Assembly: GCA_902569405.1 (NCBI GenBank)
Contig: CACFTX010000001.1
Span: 186,001 to 250,000, forward strand
Source: an uncultured Pelagibacteraceae bacterium
GTDB lineage: Bacteria > Pseudomonadota > Alphaproteobacteria > Pelagibacterales > Pelagibacteraceae
Direction of reading: 5' to 3'
DNA length: 64,000 bases
This document shows positions 51,512 to 61,217 of this stretch, one piece after another. How positions within the stretch are numbered: the first letter of the stretch is position 1; every line of letters begins with the position of its first letter. A program made the translations under genes and the position numbers. The notes under the pieces were generated by a model, which was not told the origin of the DNA, made no database searches, and saw only the letters and a program-made list of their open reading frames with translations.

Positions 51512-52193
51512 AAATGTAAGGCGATATTATTTTTTCAATGTCAGTAAAATTTTTTATTAAATGATCGTGTGGAATTTCATTTGGCTTTTTCTCCGTGTAG
51601 CCATTTTCTAATAATATAAAAGGTATATTAGCAGCCTTAGCTGTAGCTGAATCTGTTTCACTATCACCTATCATTAAACTTTTATTTAAATCACCCTGCA
51701 TTATTTCAATAACATTAGTCAAATGTCTCGGGTCAGGTTTGCGATAATCAAAGGTATCACTTCCAGCAACATATTCAAAATAATTATACACATTAATTTT
51801 TTTAAGCAGATCAACGGCAAGATTTTCTGGCTTATTAGTGCATATACCCATTGAAATTTTATTTTCTTTACACCATTTTAAAAAATTCATGGCACCACTT
51901 ATTAATTTACTTTCATTAGCTATATTTTTTCCATAGTAATTTAAAAACTCAGTTATCATTTCTTTTTTAATTCCATCATCGTCAATTTTGCCGAATTCTT
52001 TTTTTGCTTGCCCCCATATCGATCTGCCTATTAATGATTTTGCACCCTTACCAATTAATTTTCTAATGTCATCTGTTGATTTAGTTTCATAACCAAATTT
52101 TTTCATCACATGATTATGTGCACCCATGAGATCAGGAGCTGTATCAATTAAAGTTCCATCAAGATCGAATATTATTGTTAAATTTTGAGTCAT
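51504..52193 (-). CDS. gph: HAD-family phosphatase, phosphoglycolate phosphatase-like
   Basis: The 229-residue protein has all HAD motifs: IIFDLDGTLIDTAPDL (motif I, aspartates 10 and 12), GICTNKPENLAVDLL (motif II threonine) and SLMIGDSETDSATAKAANIP (motif IV). The helical cap (residues about 20-85) and length agree with phosphoglycolate phosphatase, which removes 2-phosphoglycolate made in DNA repair or oxygenation. It leads the strand, with prpDBC further on; the grouping may be transcriptional only. Confidence 0.8.
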   Translation of the reverse strand: MTQNLTIIFDLDGTLIDTAPDLMGAHNHVMKKFGYETKSTDDIRKLIGKGAKSLIGRSIWGQAKKEFGKIDDDGIKKEMITEFLNYYGKNIANESKLISGAMNFLKWCKENKISMGICTNKPENLAVDLLKKINVYNYFEYVAGSDTFDYRKPDPRHLTNVIEIMQGDLNKSLMIGDSETDSATAKAANIPFILLENGYTEKKPNEIPHDHLIKNFTDIEKIISPYIYG

Positions 52194-52265
52194 TTTAAAA
52201 GTATTAATAAGAAATAATTTGTGACTTAAAGAACATTATTACTTAACTATAAGAAATCTTAATAA

Positions 52266-52877
52266 ATGAAACAAATAAATTTACAAGATAATTTGAGAAA
52301 AAAATTCTTAAAAAAAGGAGTTAAGATGTTGGCTCCTGAAACAGTTTTTTTTTCTAAGGATACAAAAATAGGAAAAAATGTAATAATTGATCCTTATGTT
52401 GTAATTGGAGATAAAGTAAAAATCCAAAATAATGTAAAAATTTTTTCCTTTTCACATTTAGAAAAAGTAAGAGTTGAAAACAACGTAAGCATAGGACCTT
52501 ATGCAAGATTAAGACCTGGTACAGTTTTAAAATCTGGTTCAAGAATAGGAAATTTTGTTGAAGTTAAAAAAAGTACAGTTGGAAAAGATTCTAAAGTTAA
52601 TCATTTATCTTATATTGGAGATTCTATTTTAGGATCAAAAGTTAACGTGGGCGCAGGAACTATAACTTGCAATTATGATGGTAAGAAAAAACATAAAACA
52701 AAAATTAAAGATAAAGTTTTTATTGGTTCAAATTCTTCATTAGTTGCACCAATTACAATTAACGAAAACAGTGTTGTTGGAGCAGGTTCGGTAATAACAG
52801 AAAACGTAAATAAAAAATCTTTAGCTTTAAGCAGGTCTCCTCAAGTGGAAATTAAAAATTATAGAAGAAAAAAATAA
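52266..52877 (+). CDS. glmU: GlmU C-terminal acetyltransferase half only
   Basis: The 203-residue protein lines up with only the second half of bifunctional GlmU: a short linker helix (LRKKFLKKGVKMLAPETVFF), hexapeptide beta-helix repeats and the acetyltransferase core with catalytic H113 in KVNHLSYIGD, NVGAGTITCNYDG and the terminal SLALSRSPQVEIKNY. The uridylyltransferase domain (about 225 residues in full GlmU) is absent. It would acetylate glucosamine-1-phosphate. Its last base is the first of glmS. The UTP-using half must come from another gene. Confidence 0.85.
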   Translation: MKQINLQDNLRKKFLKKGVKMLAPETVFFSKDTKIGKNVIIDPYVVIGDKVKIQNNVKIFSFSHLEKVRVENNVSIGPYARLRPGTVLKSGSRIGNFVEVKKSTVGKDSKVNHLSYIGDSILGSKVNVGAGTITCNYDGKKKHKTKIKDKVFIGSNSSLVAPITINENSVVGAGSVITENVNKKSLALSRSPQVEIKNYRRKK

Positions 52878-54694
52878 TGTGTGGAATAGTTGGGATAGTT
52901 AGTAATAAATCTGTATCATCTAGTATTATTGGTGCTTTAAAAAAGCTCGAGTATCGTGGATATGACTCTGCGGGCATATCAACAATTAGCAATGGACAAA
53001 TTAATGAACAAAAATGTTCTGGAAGAGTGGACAATCTAGAAAAAATTCTTTTTGAAAATCCTTCTAGTGGTGATTTAGGAATCGGCCATGTTCGATGGGC
53101 AACACACGGAATTCCAAATCAAGTGAATGCACATCCGCATTCATCCGAAGTAGTTTCAGTTGTGCATAATGGAATTATTGAAAATTCAGATAAATTAAGA
53201 AAAGAGTACGAGAAAAAAGGTTACTCATTTAAATCCCAAACAGATACAGAAGTAATAACAGTTATGTTAACTGATTTATTAAAAAAAGAAGATTTAATTA
53301 ATTGCATTCACAAGACTTTAGAAAAATTAGAAGGAAGTTTTGCTTTAGGAGTTATTTTTAAAGATTTTAATAATTTAGTTGTTGGAGCTAGAAGGGGCAG
53401 TCCTTTAGCTGTTGGTTATGGACATAATGAAAATTTCATAGGATCTGATTCTTATGCACTTAAATCAATGACAAATAAAATCTCTTATCTTGATGATGGA
53501 GATTTTTGCATACTCTATAAAGAAAAAGTTGAATTTTATAATTCTGATAAAAAAAAAATAAATAAAGAAATTTTTGAATTATCAAACGAAGACAACATTG
53601 CTGATAAAGGTGATTATAAAGATTTTATGTCAAAAGAAATTAATGAACAGTCAACTACAACAAAAAAATGTATTAATGAATATTTAGACAAATCAAGAAA
53701 TGAAATAAATATTTTTAATTTGCCAATAAATCCAAAAAAAATTAAAAAAATTCGTCTTATTGGTTGTGGTACAGCATATCATTCTTGTCTAATGGCCAAA
53801 TATTGGATTGAAGAATTTACTTCAATAGATGTTGAAGCAGATATAGCATCAGAATTTAGATACAGAAAAGTTAAATTAGATCCAAACGACTTATATATTT
53901 TTGTTTCTCAATCAGGTGAAACTGCTGATACTTATGCTGCTTTGGAAAAATGTAAAAAAAATAAAGTAAAAACATGTGGCATAGTAAACGTTGTTGAAAG
54001 CTCTATAGCAAGATTATCTGACTTTGTTTTACCTATTCATGCAGGACCCGAAATAGGAGTCGCTTCTACAAAAGCATTTATTGGGCAAATGATCGTTTTA
54101 TATTTATTAACTTTAAAAATCTCTAAAGAAAGAGGTGATATAAGCCTAGATGAATATGCAAAATTAGTTTTAGATTTAAGAAAAATACCAAGTTTGATTG
54201 AAGAAACTTTAACCAAACAAAAAGACATACAGGTAATAGCTAGAGACTTTATAAACGCAAAAGGAACAATGTATTTAGGCAGAGGATACTCATATCCAAT
54301 TGCTATGGAAGGAGCGCTTAAACTTAAAGAACTATCTTATATTCATGCAGAAGGATATGCAGCAGGAGAAATGAAGCACGGGCCACTTGCACTTATTGAA
54401 GACGGAATACCAGTGGTAGTTCTTGCACCAAAGGACAGATTTTTTGAAAAAACTATTTCCAATATGCAAGAGGTTATAGCAAGAGGGGGTAAAGTTTTAA
54501 TGATTACTGACGACACTTCTGAAACAATGAGTGAAAATATTAGATTTAAGTTTCAAATTCCAAAAACTAATTCAACGATAAACTCTTTTCTTTTAACAAT
54601 ACCATTACAGTTTTTGGCATATCATGTAGCATTATTGAAGAATTGTGACATAGATAAACCACGAAATCTTGCTAAATCAGTTACTGTTGAATAA
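52877..54694 (+). CDS. glmS: Glutamine-fructose-6-phosphate aminotransferase
   Basis: The 605-residue protein is complete. The N-terminal glutaminase begins CGIVGIVSNKSVSSSIIGAL after the initiator Met, so Cys1 is the nucleophile. It contains LGIGHVRWATHGIPNQVNAH. Two SIS sugar-isomerase domains follow (RLIGCGTAYHSCLMAKYWIE, FVSQSGETADTY and YLGRGYSYPIAMEGALKLKE), ending DKPRNLAKSVTVE. It makes glucosamine-6-phosphate, the first step to UDP-GlcNAc, and overlaps GlmU-C by one base. Confidence 0.95.
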   Translation: MCGIVGIVSNKSVSSSIIGALKKLEYRGYDSAGISTISNGQINEQKCSGRVDNLEKILFENPSSGDLGIGHVRWATHGIPNQVNAHPHSSEVVSVVHNGIIENSDKLRKEYEKKGYSFKSQTDTEVITVMLTDLLKKEDLINCIHKTLEKLEGSFALGVIFKDFNNLVVGARRGSPLAVGYGHNENFIGSDSYALKSMTNKISYLDDGDFCILYKEKVEFYNSDKKKINKEIFELSNEDNIADKGDYKDFMSKEINEQSTTTKKCINEYLDKSRNEINIFNLPINPKKIKKIRLIGCGTAYHSCLMAKYWIEEFTSIDVEADIASEFRYRKVKLDPNDLYIFVSQSGETADTYAALEKCKKNKVKTCGIVNVVESSIARLSDFVLPIHAGPEIGVASTKAFIGQMIVLYLLTLKISKERGDISLDEYAKLVLDLRKIPSLIEETLTKQKDIQVIARDFINAKGTMYLGRGYSYPIAMEGALKLKELSYIHAEGYAAGEMKHGPLALIEDGIPVVVLAPKDRFFEKTISNMQEVIARGGKVLMITDDTSETMSENIRFKFQIPKTNSTINSFLLTIPLQFLAYHVALLKNCDIDKPRNLAKSVTVE

Positions 54695-54695
54695 A

Positions 54696-54710
54696 TACCA
54701 AACTTTGGTA
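54696..54710. promoter_or_regulatory. 15-base palindrome before the DAHP synthase gene
   Basis: TACCAAACTTTGGTA reads the same on both strands except its central base. It begins one base after the glmS stop and lies 19 bases upstream of the ATG at 54730. An operator or a short leader hairpin is possible. Confidence 0.35.
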
Positions 54711-54729
54711 AAACACTCTTAGGTTGAAT

Positions 54730-56109
54730 ATGAAGAAATGGAAAATAAATAGTTGGAAAAATTATCCAGTAAAACACATTCCTACTTATGAGGATGAAAA
54801 AGAACTAAATATGGTTCTTAATAAAATAAAAAACTTTCCTCCTCTAGTATTTGCTGGCGAAACTACACATTTGAAACAACAACTTTCAGAAGTTGTCGAT
54901 GGGAAAGCTTTTTTGTTACAAGGAGGCGATTGTGCAGAAAGTTTTGCTGAATTTAATCCTGACAACATAAGAGATTATTTTAAAGTTATATTACAAATGT
55001 CTTTGGTTTTAACTTATTCAGCATCTTTACCAGTTGTGAAACTTGGAAGAATTGCTGGGCAATTTTCTAAACCAAGAAGTGCACCAACTGAGAAACAAGG
55101 CAATGTAGAATTACCAAGTTATTTGGGCGACAATATTAATGGTATAGAATTTACAAAAAAAGCAAGAAGACCTGATCCAAAAAGACTATTTAAAGCATAC
55201 TCACAAGCTGCTTCTACTTTAAATTTATTAAGAGCTTTTTGTCATGGTGGATTTGCAGACTTAAAAAAAGTTCATCTTTGGAATTTGGGTTATATAAAAA
55301 AAAGTCCTCAAGCTAAAAAATTTAAAGAATTAGAAGATAAAATTGCTGATGCTTTAGCGTTTATGGATGCGTGTGGTATAAATTCAGATTTTAACAGAAG
55401 ATTAAAAACTGTAAATTTCTGGACTTCTCATGAAGCACTTTTGCTTCCCTTTGAAGAAAGCATGACTAGAATTGACTCAACCACTGGAGAATATCATGAT
55501 ACGTCAGCGCATTTTGTTTGGATAGGAGACAGAACCAGACAAATAGACGGTGGACATGTTGAATTTTGTAGAGGTATAGAAAATCCAATAGGAATAAAAT
55601 GCGGACCAACGTCTAAACCTGATGAAATTGTTAAGATTTGTAATGTTTTAAACCCGAGTAACGAAAAAGGTAAAATAACTTTAATTTCGAGGTTTGGTCA
55701 TAGCAATGTGGAAAAATTTTTACCAAAATTAATTAGAGCTATTAAAAAAGAAGGATTAAATGTTATTTGGTCATGCGACCCCATGCATGGAAATACTATT
55801 AAATCTACAACTGGGTTTAAAACAAGACCTTTTGATAGTGTTTTAAAAGAAGTAAAAAATGTTTTTGCTGTTCATCAAAGTGAAGGATCTTACGCTGGTG
55901 GCCTACATATTGAAATGACAGGACAAAATGTTACAGAATGCACTGGTGGTACACAAAAAATTTCTGATAAAGATTTATCTAGTAGATACCGTACTCATTG
56001 CGATCCAAGATTAAATGCAAATCAAGCTATAGAACTTGCATTTTTAATTTCTGATGAAATAAAAAAGAATTCCATTTATGCAAAAAGTGGAATTAGAGCT
56101 GTATCTTAA
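54730..56109 (+). CDS. Class II 3-deoxy-7-phosphoheptulonate (DAHP) synthase
   Basis: The protein (459 residues from the ATG at 54730) is a plant-type class II DAHP synthase, the first enzyme of aromatic amino-acid synthesis. It has WKINSWKNYPVKHIPTY at the N-terminus, LLQGGDCAESFAEF (metal cysteine), VKLGRIAGQFSKPRSAP, FVWIGDRTRQIDGGHVEF and SRFGHSNVEKFLPKLI. The TTG at 54724 adds two residues and is not preferred. It follows glmS by 35 bases and contains no extra regulatory domain. Confidence 0.9.
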   Translation: MKKWKINSWKNYPVKHIPTYEDEKELNMVLNKIKNFPPLVFAGETTHLKQQLSEVVDGKAFLLQGGDCAESFAEFNPDNIRDYFKVILQMSLVLTYSASLPVVKLGRIAGQFSKPRSAPTEKQGNVELPSYLGDNINGIEFTKKARRPDPKRLFKAYSQAASTLNLLRAFCHGGFADLKKVHLWNLGYIKKSPQAKKFKELEDKIADALAFMDACGINSDFNRRLKTVNFWTSHEALLLPFEESMTRIDSTTGEYHDTSAHFVWIGDRTRQIDGGHVEFCRGIENPIGIKCGPTSKPDEIVKICNVLNPSNEKGKITLISRFGHSNVEKFLPKLIRAIKKEGLNVIWSCDPMHGNTIKSTTGFKTRPFDSVLKEVKNVFAVHQSEGSYAGGLHIEMTGQNVTECTGGTQKISDKDLSSRYRTHCDPRLNANQAIELAFLISDEIKKNSIYAKSGIRAVS

Positions 56110-56146
56110 GCTTTATAAAAGAAATCCTATAAAGTATATTTGATTT

Positions 56147-56884
56147 ATGGAAGTAAATAAAAAAGCTCTATTCATAAAAGATTGGATTTTGAATTATGTT
56201 AATTCAATGCCTAAAAAGGCAGAATCTTTAGTTGTAGGTATATCTGGAGGTATAGACTCTTCAGTCACAAGTACTTTATGCGCAATGACAGGTTTGAAAA
56301 CTATAGTTTTATTAATGCCAATTAAGCAAAAAAGTACACAGCATGATTTAAGTTTAAAGCATCAAGAATGGTTAAAAAAAAAATTTAGTAATGTTGAAGG
56401 TTATACAGTTTCTTTAAATGAGTTATTTGATTCATTTAAATCTTCTTTGTCAAATTTTAACAATGATCATGGAATGGCAAACTCTCGAGCAAGACTAAGA
56501 ATGACAACTTTGTATCAAGTTGCTTCAGCAAACAAAGGCATTGTTGTTGGTACAGGCAACAAGATTGAAGATTTTGGCGTTGGTTTTTATACAAAATATG
56601 GTGATGGTGGTGTTGATATTTCACCTATTGCTGATTGTAATAAATCTGAAGTCTGGGAACTTGGAAAAGAACTAAATATTTTAAAAGAAATTATAGAAGC
56701 TGACCCTACAGATGGTCTCTGGGATGATGGAAGAACTGATGAAAGTCAATTAGGTTTATCTTATAAGGAGCTCGAAGAAGCAATGAATAATGAAAACTCA
56801 ATTAATAGAGAAAAATATTTAAAAATAAGAAAAGAAAATCTACATAAAATGGAAGCAATTCCAGTTTGTAAAATACCAAAATAA
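56147..56884 (+). CDS. nadE: NH3-dependent NAD(+) synthetase
   Basis: The 245-residue protein is the short ammonia-using NadE, without the glutaminase domain. The ATP P-loop is LVVGISGGIDSSVTSTL (residues 25-41), and NSRARLRMTTLYQVAS, VGTGNKIEDFGVGFYTKYGDG and DPTDGLWDDGRTDESQLGLS are family blocks. It amidates nicotinate adenine dinucleotide to NAD. It is two bases from cysS and in line with neighbouring biosynthetic genes. Confidence 0.95.
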   Translation: MEVNKKALFIKDWILNYVNSMPKKAESLVVGISGGIDSSVTSTLCAMTGLKTIVLLMPIKQKSTQHDLSLKHQEWLKKKFSNVEGYTVSLNELFDSFKSSLSNFNNDHGMANSRARLRMTTLYQVASANKGIVVGTGNKIEDFGVGFYTKYGDGGVDISPIADCNKSEVWELGKELNILKEIIEADPTDGLWDDGRTDESQLGLSYKELEEAMNNENSINREKYLKIRKENLHKMEAIPVCKIPK

Positions 56885-56886
56885 AT

Positions 56887-58248
56887 ATGAAACAAGATAT
56901 CTTTTTAACAAATAGTTTTGGAAACAAAAAAGAAAAATTTTTGCCAATAAATAAAAATAAAATTGGCATGTATGTATGCGGGCCTACAGTTTATGATGAT
57001 CCACATATTGGAAACGCTAGACCACTAGTTGTATTTGATATTTTATATAAAGTTTTAAAATGCAAGTATGGAGCTAAATCTGTTTCTTACGTAAGAAATA
57101 TAACTGATGTTGATGACAAAATTATTCAAGCATCTATCGAAAAAAAAATATCTATTGAAGATTTAACAAAAAAAATAACAAAAAACTATCATAGCGACTG
57201 TGATTATTTAAAATGTGAAAAGCCAAGCGAAGAACCAAAGGCTACCGAAAACATTTCACTTATGGTTAAAATGACTGAGGACTTGATAAAAAAAAAATTT
57301 GCTTATGTTAATAATAATCATGTTTATTTTGAAGTTAAAAAATTTAAAGATTATGGAAAACTTTCAAATAAGAATTTAGAAGAGTTAATAGCAGGTTCTA
57401 GAGTTGAAATATCAGAAAATAAGAAAAATCCTGAAGATTTTGTTTTATGGAAACCATCAAAAGAAAAAGAGCCATCTTGGGATTCTCCTTGGGGCAAAGG
57501 AAGACCAGGATGGCATTTAGAGTGTTCTGTAATGTCAAAAAAATATCTTGGGATAAAATTTGACATACATGGCGGTGGAAAAGATTTAATATTTCCTCAC
57601 CATGAAAATGAAATTGCTCAATCAAGATGTGCTAATGATTCTGATACATTTGCAAATTATTGGGTACACAATGGATTTATTACAATTTCAAATGAAAAAA
57701 TGGCAAAATCACAAGGAAACATTTTAAAAATAAATGATTTTAAAAAAAATATTAACGGTCAAATTTTAAGATTAGCTCTAATAAGTGCTCATTACAAACA
57801 GCCTTTGGATTGGAATGAGAAATTGCTCGGCGAATGTCAAAAAATTTTAAATAAATGGTATGACTGTTGTGTTGAAGTAAAAAAGAAAGTTTTAATTTCG
57901 GAAGACATACTCAATCCTCTCTATGATGATTTAAATACCCCTGGTTACATTGCTAATATTCATAAATTATATGACAAAGCACACAATGGCAGCATAGAAG
58001 ATAAGGAAATTTTTACCACTGCATGTAATTTTATTGGTTTGCTCACAGATAGCAAAGATAAATGGTTAAAATTTAAAAAAGAAAAATCAGATATATCTGA
58101 AGAAGAAATATTATCTAAAATTAAAGAACGTGATAGTGCAAGAAAAAATAAAGATTATAAACTTTCAGATAAAATTAGAGACGAGTTATTAAACAAAGGT
58201 GTTTTAATAGAAGATAAAGATGGTAAAACGATTTGGAAATTAAAATGA
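56887..58248 (+). CDS. cysS: Cysteinyl-tRNA synthetase
   Basis: The 453-residue class I synthetase has a zinc-binding cysteine and HIGH motif in GMYVCGPTVYDDPHIGNARP (about residues 23-42), the zinc ligands HLECSVMS and FPHHENEIAQS, and the KMSKS variant KMAKSQGNIL near 270. Length is normal. The stop overlaps the ATG of cimA in ATGA, which probably couples translation. Confidence 0.97.
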   Translation: MKQDIFLTNSFGNKKEKFLPINKNKIGMYVCGPTVYDDPHIGNARPLVVFDILYKVLKCKYGAKSVSYVRNITDVDDKIIQASIEKKISIEDLTKKITKNYHSDCDYLKCEKPSEEPKATENISLMVKMTEDLIKKKFAYVNNNHVYFEVKKFKDYGKLSNKNLEELIAGSRVEISENKKNPEDFVLWKPSKEKEPSWDSPWGKGRPGWHLECSVMSKKYLGIKFDIHGGGKDLIFPHHENEIAQSRCANDSDTFANYWVHNGFITISNEKMAKSQGNILKINDFKKNINGQILRLALISAHYKQPLDWNEKLLGECQKILNKWYDCCVEVKKKVLISEDILNPLYDDLNTPGYIANIHKLYDKAHNGSIEDKEIFTTACNFIGLLTDSKDKWLKFKKEKSDISEEEILSKIKERDSARKNKDYKLSDKIRDELLNKGVLIEDKDGKTIWKLK

Positions 58249-59846
58249 GTAAAGAAAAACTATATATATTTGATACAACATTAAGAGATGGTGCTCAAAC
58301 ACAAGGGGTAGATTTTTCTATCGATGATAAATTAAAAATAACTGAAGCACTAGATAATCTAGGCGTTGATTATATTGAAGGTGGTTGGCCAGGAGCAAAT
58401 CCAACAGATACTGAATTTTTTCAGAAAAAAATTAATTGTAAAAACTCAATATTAACTGCATTTGGTATGACAAAAAAAACAGGTAGAAGTGCTGATAACG
58501 ATCCAGGGTTATCTGCGCTTTTAAATAGCAATACAAAAGCCATATGTATAGTTGGTAAATCATGGGATTTTCATGTTGATGTTGCTTTAGGTATTTCAAA
58601 TGAAGAAAACATAGAAAACATCACTGAAAGTACAAAGTTATTCGTTAAAGAAAAAAAAGAATTTATGTTTGATGCAGAACATTTTTTTGATGGCTATAAA
58701 ACAAATCCTAAATATGCATTAGATTGTCTTAAAGCTGCCCATGATAACGGGGCAAGATGGGTAGTTTTATGTGACACAAATGGTGGAACATTGCCTCATG
58801 AAGTATCAAAAATTGTTAGTGAAGTTGTTAAAGTAATTCCTGGAAAAAATTTAGGGATTCATGCACATAACGACACAGGAAACGCAGTATCAAATACTTT
58901 AGCTGCTGTACTAGCTGGTGCGAGACAAGTTCAAGGAACTATTAATGGGTTAGGTGAAAGATGTGGAAATGCAAATCTTATGTCTTTAATACCTACATTT
59001 TATTTAAAGAAAGATTTTTCAGAAAAGTATGAAATAAATATTAAGAAAAATAATATTAAAAATCTAACTCAATGTTCTAGACTTTTAGATGAAATATTAA
59101 ATAGAAAACCAAATAAACATTTACCATACGTTGGAGCTGCTGCTTTTTCTCATAAAGGTGGATTGCATGTTTCTGCAGTGCAGAAAGATCCAAAAACTTA
59201 TGAACATATAAATCCTGAAGAAGTTGGCAATGTAAGAAATATTGTTATTTCTGATCAAGCTGGAAAATCAAATATTTTATCAAGATTAAAAACTATTGGA
59301 ATTGATATTAAAGAAAATGATCCAAAGGTTAAAAAACTTTTAGATGAGGTAAAAGATAGAGAATTTATAGGCTATAGTTACGATGGTGCTGATGCATCTT
59401 TTGAATTGTTAGCAAGAAGAATTATGAGCGAGATACCTAGATATATTTTAATTAAAGAATACGACGTTTCTGTTAAAAAAAATTCTTCAGGAAATATAAT
59501 TTCATCTGCAAAAGCACACTTAGAGGTAGATGGTCAAAAAATTATTTGTGAAGGTGAGGGTAATGGACCAGTTAACGCATTGGATAATGCTATAAGAAAT
59601 AATGTTGATAGATTGGCCAAATATTCAAAATATTTAAAAGATTTAAAATTAGTAGACTATAAAGTTAGAATTTTAAATACAGGAACAGAAGCTATAACAA
59701 GAGTTTCTATAGAAAGCACAGATTCAAAAGGAAAAAATTGGTTTACAATTGGTGTATCAACGAACATTATTGACGCTTCATTTAAAGCTTTGATTGATAG
59801 TTTAGATTATAAGCTATTTAAAGATAATGCTCCTGCTAGTAATTAA
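58245..59846 (+). CDS. cimA: Citramalate synthase
   Basis: The protein (533 residues from the ATG at 58245) has the DRE-TIM aldolase start FDTTLRDGAQTQGVDFSIDD and YIEGGWPGANPTD, the metal-binding GIHAHNDTGNAVSNTLAA and the C-terminal LeuA-type regulatory domain (after about residue 400). This layout fits CimA, which makes citramalate from pyruvate and acetyl-CoA for isoleucine synthesis without threonine. The TTG at 58233 is inside cysS and is rejected. Its last base starts the next gene. Confidence 0.9.
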   Translation: MSKEKLYIFDTTLRDGAQTQGVDFSIDDKLKITEALDNLGVDYIEGGWPGANPTDTEFFQKKINCKNSILTAFGMTKKTGRSADNDPGLSALLNSNTKAICIVGKSWDFHVDVALGISNEENIENITESTKLFVKEKKEFMFDAEHFFDGYKTNPKYALDCLKAAHDNGARWVVLCDTNGGTLPHEVSKIVSEVVKVIPGKNLGIHAHNDTGNAVSNTLAAVLAGARQVQGTINGLGERCGNANLMSLIPTFYLKKDFSEKYEINIKKNNIKNLTQCSRLLDEILNRKPNKHLPYVGAAAFSHKGGLHVSAVQKDPKTYEHINPEEVGNVRNIVISDQAGKSNILSRLKTIGIDIKENDPKVKKLLDEVKDREFIGYSYDGADASFELLARRIMSEIPRYILIKEYDVSVKKNSSGNIISSAKAHLEVDGQKIICEGEGNGPVNALDNAIRNNVDRLAKYSKYLKDLKLVDYKVRILNTGTEAITRVSIESTDSKGKNWFTIGVSTNIIDASFKALIDSLDYKLFKDNAPASN

Positions 59847-60553
59847 TGTCTTCAGTTTCGTTTATTCTTCACAAACCACAGTTATCTGAAAACATAGGAG
59901 CGTGTGCTAGAGCTATTAAAAATTTTAATTTTAATAAATTAGTAGTAATCAATCCAAAACCTTTGTTTCCTAATGATAAAATTATTGCAACCTCAGTAGG
60001 AGCCAAAGAAGTTATTAAAAAATGTAAAGTTTATGATAATTTAGAATCCGCAACTAATAATATTGATTACCTTGTTGCTACATCTTCAAGGTTTCGTAAT
60101 AAAAATATTAAACATATAAGTTTAAACGATTTATCCAAATTAGATTTTAATAAAAAAGTTGGTTTTCTTTTTGGTTCAGAGGCATCAGGACTTTCAAATA
60201 ATGAAATAATATATGCCAATTGTACTATGCAAATACCTACTAACCCGAATTTTAAATCGATTAATTTGTCACATAGTGTAATTATAGTAGCTCAAATTGT
60301 TTCCAGTTTAATCAAATTAAAAAAAACAAACTATAAAAAATCTAAAAAAGTTAAAATAGCTTCCAAAAAAGATATACAGGCAATGGTGAATTTATGTGTA
60401 CATCAGTTAGAAAATAGAAATTTTTTTAAGCCATCTGAAAAAAAACCAATAATGTTAGAAAATTTAAGAAGTATTTTTTATAAAATGGAGTTATCAGAAA
60501 AGGAAACTCGCATATTATCAAGTGTATTTGCTAATCTTGCAAAAAAAGGCTGA
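59846..60553 (+). CDS. TrmH-family RNA 2'-O-methyltransferase, TrmJ-like
   Basis: The 235-residue SPOUT protein starts VSFILHKPQLSENIGACARA and has the knot motifs VGFLFGSEASGLSNNEI (about residues 106-122) and MQIPTNPNFKSINLSHSVII (about 127-146), which bind SAM. The start and C-terminal helical tail (FFKPSEKKPIMLENLRSIF) match TrmJ, which methylates position 32 of certain tRNAs. A related TrmH target cannot be excluded. It overlaps cimA by one base. Confidence 0.85.
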   Translation: MSSVSFILHKPQLSENIGACARAIKNFNFNKLVVINPKPLFPNDKIIATSVGAKEVIKKCKVYDNLESATNNIDYLVATSSRFRNKNIKHISLNDLSKLDFNKKVGFLFGSEASGLSNNEIIYANCTMQIPTNPNFKSINLSHSVIIVAQIVSSLIKLKKTNYKKSKKVKIASKKDIQAMVNLCVHQLENRNFFKPSEKKPIMLENLRSIFYKMELSEKETRILSSVFANLAKKG

Positions 60554-60594
60554 TTGACAAAGTTATGAGTAAGTTTATAAAAGCGATTTATTAA

Positions 60595-61212
60595 ATGACA
60601 AAAAGACTTAATTCTAAACACAAAGTAGATAGAAGACTTAAAGTTAATCTATGGGGAAGACCCAAGAGTCCATTTAATACTAGAGCTTACCCTCCAGGTC
60701 AGCACGGTCAAACAAAATCTTCAAAACCATCTGACTATGGAATTCAATTACAAGCTAAACAAAAATTGAAATCTTATTATGGAAATATGAATGAAAGACA
60801 ATTTAGAAATGTTTATAAAAAAGCAATTATGAAAAAGGGAGATACTGCAGAAAATCTAATTGGATTATTAGAAAAAAGGCTTGATGCAGTGATTTATAGA
60901 TCAAAACTTTCAACTACAATTTTTTCAGCAAGACAACTTATTAATCACGGACACGTTAAAGTGAATGGAAAAAAAGTTAATATTTCTAGTTATCTACTAA
61001 AAGAAGATGAAACTATAGAAATTAGAGACAAGTCTAAACAACTAGCTTTAATTGATATTGCTTTAGCAAATAAAGAAAGAGATGCTCCGGAATACCTACA
61101 AGTAGACGAAAAAAATAGAAAAGTTAAATTTGTTAGAACTCCAAAATTTGAAGAAGTTCCTTATCCAGTAGTGATGGAACCAAACCTTGTAATTGAATAT
61201 TATTCTAGATAA
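60595..61212 (+). CDS. rpsD: 30S ribosomal protein S4
   Basis: The 205-residue protein is S4, which nucleates 30S assembly on 16S rRNA. It starts MTKRLNSKHKVDRRLKVNLW and has GQHGQTKSSKPSDYGIQL, the RNA-binding S4 domain RLDAVIYRSKLSTTIFSARQ and INHGHVKVNGKKVNI (about residues 95-130). It lacks the zinc cysteines of some S4 forms, as is common in alphaproteobacteria. It stands alone, 41 bases after the trmJ-like gene. No leader structure was seen. Confidence 0.97.
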   Translation: MTKRLNSKHKVDRRLKVNLWGRPKSPFNTRAYPPGQHGQTKSSKPSDYGIQLQAKQKLKSYYGNMNERQFRNVYKKAIMKKGDTAENLIGLLEKRLDAVIYRSKLSTTIFSARQLINHGHVKVNGKKVNISSYLLKEDETIEIRDKSKQLALIDIALANKERDAPEYLQVDEKNRKVKFVRTPKFEEVPYPVVMEPNLVIEYYSR

Positions 61213-61217
61213 AAGAT

